Below are positions 23,160 to 30,245 of a DNA stretch of 37,854 nucleotides, piece after piece. This DNA comes from an uncultured Oscillospiraceae bacterium (GTDB lineage Bacteria > Bacillota > Clostridia > Oscillospirales > Acutalibacteraceae). The notes below the pieces were generated by a model, which saw only the letters and a list, made by a program, of their open reading frames with translations, had not been told where the DNA came from and made no database searches. How positions within the stretch are numbered: position 1 is the first letter of the stretch; the number at the start of each line of letters is the position of its first letter. The position numbers and the translations under genes were made by a program. The DNA is taken from positions 1 to 37,854 of the forward strand of contig UQRS01000008.1 of the NCBI GenBank assembly GCA_900543525.1. The letters run 5' to 3'.

Positions 23160-25421
23160 ATGAAACGATTTTACAGCCTGCTGACCTCCCTTTTGCTGGT
23201 CGGACTGCTCTGCCTGAACGCGCTGTCCGCCTCGGCCGAGGCCGGAACGGCTCTGATCACGGTCGGTGGCAAAACGGTTTTTGAGGACTCCACCCTCTCG
23301 GAGGTGGAGGCGCGCTTCGGCGCCGCCCGGCTTATCACCCCCTCCGCCTTTGGAGGAAAGGCCGCCGCATTTTATGGGGAGGAATATGCGGACTATCTCT
23401 ATCTTGAGACCAACGCGGCCGGCAAGATCGTCTGCTACGCCTCCTTCACGCCGGAGTATCAGACCGGCACGAGCAGCTACGGCGACACCGAGCCGGAGTA
23501 TTGGTGGGGCAGCACCCTCGAGCGCGGGTATCTGGTTTCCGACTACGATACCGACAAAATCTGGGCCGGCTGCTACTATAACGCCTCGGCCGATGATGTG
23601 ACCGGCTATCTGGCCAACTGGAAGGCCGATTCCGAAACCTACCTCGCCGGGCTGGAGCAGCAGGGGGCGCTGATGTTCAACGCGCTGGGCTATGTCCTCG
23701 AGGGGAAGCATACCGCCGTCTCCTTCAACCCGGAGCTTTTCCTTGCCAACGAGCAGCTGAAGGAGACGGGCAGCAGCCTCTACGATTACGCCGACGCCAC
23801 CGGAAAATCCAGCTATGTCCAGCTGATCTCGATGGGGGTCTGCCCCGACGCCGGGCGGTATTACATGCCCAACCCGCTGATGTACGCCCGGTACGCGCGC
23901 AACTACAACGTGCATGACAGCGCAACCTATGCCTGCTTCGACTTTACTTTTACAGAGAAAACCAGCGAAAATCCGTTTGCGAACAACAGCATGTCGGTCT
24001 ATTTCGTCGACCCGATGCTTCTGGAGGAAAAGACAGCGGTTCCGCTGACCGAGGAGGAGAAGCTTCTGCTGCAGAACGCCCGACGGCTTTACGCGCGGTC
24101 GGTTGAGCGGTTCAACGCAGCCGCCGCGGACAGCTATTTCACCGAGGAGTATCAGTTTGAGAACCTCCCGCTCGAGGCCGGCCGGATGAAATCGGAAATT
24201 CTGGGGGCTACCGCCGACTATCTCAACGCCATACGGGTCGGGGCGGGGCTGTCCGAGCTTAAGCTGTCGGACTCCCTCTGCAGCTCGGCGCAGCACAAGG
24301 CAGTGCTGACCATGTATATGGCGGCGAACGACATCGACAACCCCAATCCGCACACCCCCAGCCAGCCCGCCGGTGTGGAGGACGCCTTCTATCAGGGGAC
24401 GATGGGCTGGTCGGGTGAAAACCTCTATCACAACAGCATCCTCGGCGGAGATTTTGTAATCGGCAGCATTCAGAACGCCCTGCAGGAGGCCTATGGCGAT
24501 ACCATCGCCTGCGGCCACAGATATAACCTGCTGGATCCCGGCTGGACCGAGGTGGGCTTCGGCTCCTGCAACGGGCAGGGCGTACACCAGTTCTCCGGCC
24601 ACAATCAGGAGGATGAGACCGAGATGGTGGCCTGGCCTTCCAAAGGAATCATGCTGGTTGACGCCAACTACACCGATTACCGCTGGACGATACAGTTTTT
24701 TAAGAACTATACCCTGACCGAAAACAGCAGCGTAACGGTCAAAAACCTCAGCTCCGGGCAGATCTGGGTCGAGCAGCCGGGGACGAGCGATTTCCGGATA
24801 CTGGGCAGCAATGAAATCAGCTTTTACGATTCGGGGATTGCCTGCGCGATCGGAGACGTCTGCGAAATCACCGTCGGCGGCCTCTTGAAAAATGGAGAGC
24901 CGGCCGAATTCACCTACCGCACGGTCTTTGCCGCGGCGGGCGGCGGAGAGGATGCGGACGGCGGTGCGGTCACCATCTCGGCCGAAACGGCGATACTCGC
25001 GCCGGGCGGAAGCCTCAAGCTCTCGGCCAAAAACGGCAACGCCGGCACAAAGAACAACAGCCTGATCCGTTGGCGTTCCTCGGACGAGAGCGTCGCCACC
25101 GTCAGCCCCAACGGCCGGGTGACCGCGGTGGGAAAAGGAACCGTGGTCATCACCGCCATATCGGACGCGGACCCCTCTCAGACCGCCGCCTGCACGATTA
25201 CGGTGGATAACCTCGCCTATCTCGGCGACCTGGACGCGGACAGCAAGGTCACGGTCACTGACGTGGTGCGCCTGCGCGCGGTCATTGTCAGCGGCGGCGA
25301 GAGCGACTATGAGCGACGAGTCGGCGACCTCGACGAAAACAATCAGCTTACGGTAGCCGACGTCGTGCTTCTGCGCAGCCGGATTGTCGCGGGCGCACCG
25401 CTGACGCCCGTCCGGCTGTAA
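23160..25421 (+). CDS. Secreted CAP-domain protein with Ig-like domain and dockerin
   Basis: About 753 residues. Signal peptide 1-26 (KRFYSLLTSLLLVGLLCLNA...ASA); a CAP-associated N-terminal region like that of Bacillus YlbC (LITVGGKTVFEDSTLSEVEARFG, with tandem strand motifs) to about 260; CAP/SCP domain about 345-510 (LSDSLCSSAQHKAVLTMYMA, NPHTPSQP, GENLYHNS, DPGWTEVGFGSC); a bacterial Ig-like group 2 domain about 602-682 (WRSSDESVATVSPNGRVTAV); and a two-repeat dockerin at the end (DLDADSKVTVTDVVRLR, DLDENNQLTVADVVLLR). The first repeat has Ser in place of the usual Gly. CAP proteins have diverse, often lipid-binding or unknown roles. An ATG at 23154 is only three bases from AAGGA; 23160 has nine-base spacing and is preferred. 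Confidence 0.9.
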   Translation: MKRFYSLLTSLLLVGLLCLNALSASAEAGTALITVGGKTVFEDSTLSEVEARFGAARLITPSAFGGKAAAFYGEEYADYLYLETNAAGKIVCYASFTPEYQTGTSSYGDTEPEYWWGSTLERGYLVSDYDTDKIWAGCYYNASADDVTGYLANWKADSETYLAGLEQQGALMFNALGYVLEGKHTAVSFNPELFLANEQLKETGSSLYDYADATGKSSYVQLISMGVCPDAGRYYMPNPLMYARYARNYNVHDSATYACFDFTFTEKTSENPFANNSMSVYFVDPMLLEEKTAVPLTEEEKLLLQNARRLYARSVERFNAAAADSYFTEEYQFENLPLEAGRMKSEILGATADYLNAIRVGAGLSELKLSDSLCSSAQHKAVLTMYMAANDIDNPNPHTPSQPAGVEDAFYQGTMGWSGENLYHNSILGGDFVIGSIQNALQEAYGDTIACGHRYNLLDPGWTEVGFGSCNGQGVHQFSGHNQEDETEMVAWPSKGIMLVDANYTDYRWTIQFFKNYTLTENSSVTVKNLSSGQIWVEQPGTSDFRILGSNEISFYDSGIACAIGDVCEITVGGLLKNGEPAEFTYRTVFAAAGGGEDADGGAVTISAETAILAPGGSLKLSAKNGNAGTKNNSLIRWRSSDESVATVSPNGRVTAVGKGTVVITAISDADPSQTAACTITVDNLAYLGDLDADSKVTVTDVVRLRAVIVSGGESDYERRVGDLDENNQLTVADVVLLRSRIVAGAPLTPVRL

Positions 25422-25464
25422 GCCTCTCGCATACCCAAAAAAGCATAAGGAGATGCAAAACGCC

Positions 25465-26052
25465 ATGACAGAGGAGGAACGAATTTTCAGCGGCGGGCTA
25501 TTCGCGCCGGAAGCGCCGGAGCTGGTCGCCAAAAAGCGAAAGGCGCACCGGCTCAGTCAGGATTTTAACAACCTCTATGAAGAGGATGACGAGGCCAGGG
25601 AAAAAATCCTCCGCGAGCTGCTGTGCGCCGTCGGGGAGGAGACGCACATGCTCGGGCCGATCCGTTTTCACTATGGCTGCCATACGCAGATCGGAAGCCA
25701 TTGCTTCATGAATTTCAACTTCACCGTGCAAGACGACGCAAAGGTAATCATCGGAGATCACTGCAACTTCGGGCCGAACGTGACCATCGTCACGCCCCTG
25801 CATCCCATGCTGCCGGAGGAGCGGCGCGGCCTTCTCTGCGGCGACGGTGCAGAGCGATTCTTGTGCTATGCAAAGCCGGTCACGATCGGGAACGACTGCT
25901 GGTTCGGCGCAAACGCGGTCGTCTGCCCGGGCGTTACAATCGGCGACGGCTGCGTGATCGGCGCTGGTTACCAACGAGAAAACGCTGGCCGACGCCGAGA
26001 AGAAAATTGCTTCATACACAACAAAATTGTCTGCCGCCAATTGACTTTATGA
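25465..26052 (+). CDS. Maltose/galactoside-type O-acetyltransferase with aberrant C-terminus
   Basis: Left-handed beta-helix acetyltransferase of the LacA/Maa family, transferring acetyl from acetyl-CoA to sugars. The N-terminal maltose-acetyltransferase region (ERIFSGGLFAPEAPELVAKKRKAHRLSQDFN-like) and hexapeptide repeats are intact, as is the catalytic His in TPLHP. After VTIGDGCVIGAG the expected ending (SVVTxDIPxxxxAxGNPxxVIR) is replaced by YQRENAGRRREENC..., while a neighbouring frame reads LVTNEKTLADAEKKI. A small deletion or shift near 25965 would explain this, so the last helix turn and C-terminal tail are lost. Start at 25465 is 12 bases after AAGGAG; ATG 25453 abuts the ribosome site. 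Confidence 0.8.
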   Translation: MTEEERIFSGGLFAPEAPELVAKKRKAHRLSQDFNNLYEEDDEAREKILRELLCAVGEETHMLGPIRFHYGCHTQIGSHCFMNFNFTVQDDAKVIIGDHCNFGPNVTIVTPLHPMLPEERRGLLCGDGAERFLCYAKPVTIGNDCWFGANAVVCPGVTIGDGCVIGAGYQRENAGRRREENCFIHNKIVCRQLTL

Positions 26053-26244
26053 GGGGGATCGTGTAGAATTTTAAGGTATTGTCTGAATGGTCGTCCTGTT
26101 TTTGGAAACGGCTGCATATATATTGGACAACGCATGTGCCTTGAGAAGGGGGATTCGCCATCGGCGGCGCCGACCTTTCCAGCGCACAAAAGGCGGGAGG
26201 CCGGATGTTCATCCGCCCCCGTTTTCAGGAAGGGGAGGAATTTT

Positions 26245-27756
26245 ATGAGCGGTATATTTAAATGGATCGCCGCGGTAAACGACAAGGTAAACGGCGTGGT
26301 CTGGGGGCCGCCGATGCTGGCACTGCTTTTGTTCGCCGGCATCTACTTTACGGTGCGAACCGGCTTTTTCCAGGTAACCCATTTCGGGTATGTGATGAAG
26401 AAAACCATCCTGGCCATCTTCCGGGACAAGAAGGTGGTAAAAACCGAGGATAAGAGCAATATCTCGCAGTTTCAGGCGCTGGCCACCGCGCTGGCTGCCA
26501 CAATCGGCACCGGAAACATCGTCGGCGTTGCGACGGCCATCGCGGCCGGCGGCGCGGGCGCGGTGTTCTGGATGTGGTTCTCGGCCTTCTTCGGCATGAT
26601 GACCAACTACGCCGAAAACGTGCTGGGTATCTTCTATCGCAAGAAGAACCAAAAGGGCGAGTATATCGGCGGCCCGATGATTTATATTGAAAAGGGTCTC
26701 GGCTGGAAATGGCTTTCTGTCATTTTCTCGATTTTCTGCCTGGTGGCCTCCTTTGGTATCGGCAACATCGCCCAGATCAATGGTATCTCCACCTCCATCC
26801 AGAACACCTTCCATACCAGCGGTCACGCGTTTGAAGGAATGTTCGTCTCTCTCGGTCTTTCGGCGGAGAAGGCGGCCGAAGTCGCCGCCATGGTGCCCGG
26901 CTTTATCATCGGCGTGCTGATCGCCATCGTGGTCGGCGTCGTCATCCTCGGCGGGATCAAGCGCATCGCCTCCGTAACCGAGAAGCTGGTGCCCTTCATG
27001 GCCGCCTTCTACATCATCGGTTCGCTGATCGTCATCATTTGCAATGCAAAGCACATTCCCGCCGCCTTTGGGGAGATTTTCTCTCAGGCCTTCAGTTTTA
27101 AGAGTGCCGGCGCGGGCGTCATGGGCTACGTCATCGCACAGGCCATCCGGTACGGTGTCGCCCGCGGCGTCTTTTCGAATGAGGCAGGTCTCGGCTCGTC
27201 GGTCATGGTGCACTCCAACTCGGACGTGAAGGAGCCGGTCGTTCAGGGAATCTGGGGCATTTTTGAAGTGTTCTTCGACACCATCGCCGTCTGCACGGTG
27301 ACGGCGCTTGCCATTCTGACCACCGGCGCGCACCGACAGGGGCTGGAGGGCGTCAACATTACCACCTACGCTTTCCAAAGCGTTTTGGGCCCGGTCGGCG
27401 GCTACATTATCACCTTCGGCATTTTGCTGTTCGCCTTTTCGACCATCCTCGGCTGGTCGATCTACGGCACCCGGGCGGTGCAGTACCTGTTTAAAGACAG
27501 TCCGCTGGCCGTTCGGATTTACAAGATCATTTTCACGTTGGTCATTATCGTCGGCGCCGTATCGAGCGTGCAGCTGGTCTGGGATCTGTCGGACACCTTC
27601 AACGGTCTGATGGCGCTGCCCAACCTGATCGGTATCCTGCTGCTCTCTCCCGTGGTGATCAAAATCACGAAGAACTACACCGACCGGCATTTCCACGGTC
27701 ACGACATCACCCCCCTGCACTCCCATCACCAGGATGACCCGGATTATCAGGGATAA
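26245..27756 (+). CDS. Alanine/glycine:sodium symporter (AGCS family)
   Basis: Integral membrane protein of 503 residues that imports alanine or glycine with sodium. Family signatures: FQALATALAATIGTGNIVGVATAI near residue 70, GAVFWMWFSAFFGMMTNYAEN, the NEAGLGS motif near residue 310, and about 10-11 hydrophobic helices. It ends with a His-rich tail (HFHGHDITPLHSHHQDD), a mild oddity that may bind metal. The start ATG is behind GGGGAGGA; upstream in-frame codons have no ribosome site. The 190 bases before it carry a small hairpin (CGGATG/CATCCG near 26205) and no clear promoter. Confidence 0.95.
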   Translation: MSGIFKWIAAVNDKVNGVVWGPPMLALLLFAGIYFTVRTGFFQVTHFGYVMKKTILAIFRDKKVVKTEDKSNISQFQALATALAATIGTGNIVGVATAIAAGGAGAVFWMWFSAFFGMMTNYAENVLGIFYRKKNQKGEYIGGPMIYIEKGLGWKWLSVIFSIFCLVASFGIGNIAQINGISTSIQNTFHTSGHAFEGMFVSLGLSAEKAAEVAAMVPGFIIGVLIAIVVGVVILGGIKRIASVTEKLVPFMAAFYIIGSLIVIICNAKHIPAAFGEIFSQAFSFKSAGAGVMGYVIAQAIRYGVARGVFSNEAGLGSSVMVHSNSDVKEPVVQGIWGIFEVFFDTIAVCTVTALAILTTGAHRQGLEGVNITTYAFQSVLGPVGGYIITFGILLFAFSTILGWSIYGTRAVQYLFKDSPLAVRIYKIIFTLVIIVGAVSSVQLVWDLSDTFNGLMALPNLIGILLLSPVVIKITKNYTDRHFHGHDITPLHSHHQDDPDYQG

Positions 27757-27780
27757 CCCATAAAAACATACTGCGCAAAT

Positions 27781-27844
27781 AAAAAAGAGGCCGCGACGCT
27801 TCCTCCCCCCTTTTGACAGCGGGAGGTGTCGGGCCTCTTTTTTT
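27781..27844 (+). terminator. Rho-independent terminator of the symporter gene
   Basis: AAAAAAGAGGCC (27781-27792) pairs with GGCCTCTTTTTT (27832-27843), with inner CCTCCC/GGGAGG pairing and a long T tract. Confidence 0.88.
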
Positions 27845-27902
27845 CAATTAAGAGGAGGGGCGGCGCTTCCTCACAAAATTTCATAGAAATATTTAAAAAA
27901 AG

Positions 27903-27934
27903 TTCAAGTATGCGGCCTCCGGACATGCTATAAT
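27903..27934 (+). promoter_or_regulatory. Promoter of fucO
   Basis: Extended -10 TGCTATAAT with TATAAT at 27929-27934, 56 bases before the start codon. The only -35-like hexamer, TTCAAG (27903-27908), is 20 bases away, so recognition probably relies on the extended -10. GGCCTCCGG upstream and CCGGAGAGGACTCCGGCC downstream form short inverted repeats in the leader. Confidence 0.65.
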
Positions 27935-27989
27935 GCAGAGGATGACCGGAGAGGACTCCGGCCGAAATCAAAAAGATGGAGGAATTGTT

Positions 27990-29144
27990 ATGGCAAATCG
28001 GTTTATTTTAAACGAGACATCCTATTTCGGTGCGATGGCGCGCGAAAACCTCGTCCCCGAGCTGAAGGCCAGAGGCCTTTCCAAGGTTCTGTTTGTCACC
28101 GACCAGGTGCTGCTGGACTGCGGCGTGGCGACCAAGGTGCTGGACTGCCTGAAAGCCGGCGAGATTCCTTTTGAAGTTTATTCCGACGTCAAGGCCAACC
28201 CGACCATTCAGAACGTGCAGAACGGCGTCGGCCGTTTTAAAGAAAGCGGGGCCGACGCCATTGTCGCGGTCGGCGGCGGCTCGGTCATGGACACGGCCAA
28301 GGGTATCGGCATCATTGCCGCCAACCCGGAATTTTTCGACGTCCGCTCGCTGGAGGGCGTAGCCGACACCAAAAACAAGAGCGTGCCGGTCATTGCGCTG
28401 CCGACAACCTCCGGTACGGCGGCCGAGGTCACCATCAACTATGTCATCACGGATGAGGAAAACAAAAAGAAGATGGTCTGCGTCGACCCGCACGACATTC
28501 CGATTTGTGCAATTGTGGACAGCGACCTCATGATGGGCATGCCGAAGGGGCTTTGCGCCTCCACCGGAATGGACGCGCTGACCCACGCGATCGAGGGGTA
28601 CATCACCAAGGGCGCCTGGGAGCTGTCCGACATGGTCGAGCTGCGGGCGATCGAGCTGATCTCCGGCAGCCTGTATGACAGCGTGCAGGGCGATCCCGCC
28701 GCACGGGAGACGATGGCGCTCGCTCAGTATGTTGCCGGCATGGGCTTCTCCAATGTCGGCCTGGGCATTGTGCACTCGATGGCGCACCCGCTCGGCGCCT
28801 TCTACGACACGCCGCACGGCGTGGCCAACGCGCTGCTTCTCCCCTATGTGCTGGAGTATAATGCCGAGTCACCGGCCAAGCCGAAATTCCGCGCCATTGC
28901 CAAGGCCATGGGCGTTGAGAAAACCTGCTCCATGAGCGAGGAGGAGGCGGTCGCAGCCGCCATCGGCGCGATTCGCGATCTGTCGGTTTCGATCGGCATT
29001 CCGCAAAAGCTGCATGAGATCGGCGTGAAGGAAGAGGATCTGCCCGCATTGTCCGAGGCGGCCTATAACGACGTTTGCACCGGCGGCAACCCGCGTGAGA
29101 CCTCCCCGGCGGAGATTTTGGAGATTTACAAGAAGGCATTTTAA
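27990..29144 (+). CDS. fucO: Lactaldehyde reductase (propanediol oxidoreductase), iron-containing alcohol dehydrogenase
   Basis: Group III iron-dependent, NAD(H)-linked dehydrogenase reducing L-lactaldehyde to 1,2-propanediol in fucose or rhamnose fermentation. The 384 residues match E. coli FucO nearly end to end: MANRFILNET, the nucleotide loop GGGSVMDTAKGIGI, PTTSGTAAEVTINYVITDEE, VCVDPHDIP, and the metal ligands in GMDALTHAIEGYI (Asp, His), HSMAHPLGAFYDTPHG (two His), ending CTGGNPRE. GGAGG lies ahead of the ATG. No other fucose or rhamnose gene is in the window, so the source of lactaldehyde is not evident; a broader alcohol/aldehyde role is possible. Confidence 0.93.
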   Translation: MANRFILNETSYFGAMARENLVPELKARGLSKVLFVTDQVLLDCGVATKVLDCLKAGEIPFEVYSDVKANPTIQNVQNGVGRFKESGADAIVAVGGGSVMDTAKGIGIIAANPEFFDVRSLEGVADTKNKSVPVIALPTTSGTAAEVTINYVITDEENKKKMVCVDPHDIPICAIVDSDLMMGMPKGLCASTGMDALTHAIEGYITKGAWELSDMVELRAIELISGSLYDSVQGDPAARETMALAQYVAGMGFSNVGLGIVHSMAHPLGAFYDTPHGVANALLLPYVLEYNAESPAKPKFRAIAKAMGVEKTCSMSEEEAVAAAIGAIRDLSVSIGIPQKLHEIGVKEEDLPALSEAAYNDVCTGGNPRETSPAEILEIYKKAF

Positions 29145-29453
29145 ACTGTCCTTCCCACCATCGGCTGACAAGGGCAAACACGCCTGCCGCTGTGACTTTT
29201 CGGCGATTTTTGTCCTTTTCACCTTGGCGGGCGCCAGCCCGCCTGCGGCTTTAAAAACCAAATATCACTTGAAAATGCATCAGCGGCAGGTGCAAGGCGG
29301 TTTTTGCGAAGTAGAAATATGTTCAGACAAGGAAAAGGTACGCAGAGAATACTTGCCGTATTTCCAAGTATCTTGACACAGTATGGACGCATTTCTGTCC
29401 GTCAAAGCCTTGTATTCCCTTGTTAACCGATGGTATCAACCGCGCAGAACAAC
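29145..29453. other. Non-coding stretch, AT-richer, with several hairpins
   Basis: No gene is supported. GGCGGGC (29226-29232) / GCCCGCC (29237-29243) form a tight 7-bp hairpin without a T tract. Between about 29250 and 29450 the sequence is clearly AT-richer than flanking genes and holds a nested inverted repeat around 29372-29404 (TTGAC...GGAC...GTCC...GTCAA). It could be a relic of a mobile element, but no terminal repeats or target duplication are visible. Confidence 0.5.
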
Positions 29454-29494
29454 AATCAGCCCCCGGCTCTAAAAAGCCGAGGGCTGATTGTTTT
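29454..29494. terminator. Bidirectional terminator between fucO and the mannosidase
   Basis: AATCAGCCC (29454-29462) pairs with GGGCTGATT (29481-29489), and CGGCT (29464-29468) with AGCCG (29475-29479). GTTTTTC follows on the plus strand; on the minus strand the stem ends the mannosidase transcript 23 bases after its stop. Confidence 0.88.
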
Positions 29495-29516
29495 TCAGAA
29501 GGCAGGGTCAGGCCGG

Positions 29517-30245
29517 TCAGGCGCCCTGCACGATGATTTTGCGCAGCTCCACGACGTCGGAGACGGTTACCTTGCCGTCGCCGTCAAGGTCGCAGATCGA
29601 ACGATCGGCCGTGCCGGAGACAATCTGCTTTCGCAGCTCGACCACGTCGGAGACGGTGACCTTACCGTCGCCGTCGATGTCGCCCCGCTTTCTCTCCGGC
29701 CAGAGCGCCTTCTCCGCCGCCAGCAGCTTATCGTAATTGGTCACCGCCTGCTGCTGGGCAGCCGTCAGCGCGTCATAGGCCGCCCTGGCCGCCCGTACAG
29801 CCTCCGCATCCGCAGAGGTAAGCTTGTCGGCTTCCGGCAGGGCGTCGATTTTGTCGATCACGGCCTGCGTCTCCTTATCGGGGGTGGCAGCGGAGGTAAA
29901 GCGCACCTCCGAAAGGCCGTAATACTCGCTCCCCCAAGAGCCTTCGCCGGCCACCGGGCTGGCAGTAATGCGGATATAGCGTGCCGTCACGCCGAGGGAG
30001 ATCGGCTGCCCTCCCTCCAGATTGGTGGCGGACAGAGCGGCGCTGCCGTCCGCCTTGGCCAGAGTGTAGGGATAGTCGCCGGAGGCATCTGCCCCCGCAC
30101 CCCGCAGCTCGGTCCAATCATCGGCCTCGCTGCCGCGATACTCGATCTTAACCTGCTTCAAACCGCGGTCGGTATTGCCATTCTGGTTCATGTTCCAGAC
30201 CCACATCTCTGCCACGGGCTGTGCGCTGCCGAGATCGAATTCAAT
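29517..30245 (-). pseudogene. Detached C-terminal part of the GH38 protein: CBM remainder, helical linker, dockerin
   Basis: The same frame as the upstream mannosidase continues right after its TGA (30246-30248): IEFDLGSAQPVAEMWVWNMN completes a discoidin/F5-8C-type carbohydrate-binding module that the upstream part begins, then a helical linker (residues near ADAEAVRAARAAYDALTAAQ), then a full dockerin (DIDGDGKVTVSDVVELRKQI, DLDGDGKVTVSDVVELRKII). A GTG at 30215 could start it, but that is inside the module and has no signal peptide, so independent use as a secreted protein is implausible. It is produced only if the TGA is read through or is a sequencing error. Confidence 0.85.

Noticed and set aside
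26209..27729. 506-codon minus-strand frame opposite the symporter
   Set aside because: Extremely Asp/His/Gln-rich reverse complement of a membrane protein gene, a common artefact.
29095..29376. 93-codon plus-strand frame in the fucO-mannosidase spacer
   Set aside because: Starts inside fucO in another frame and has no ribosome site; composition does not look coding.
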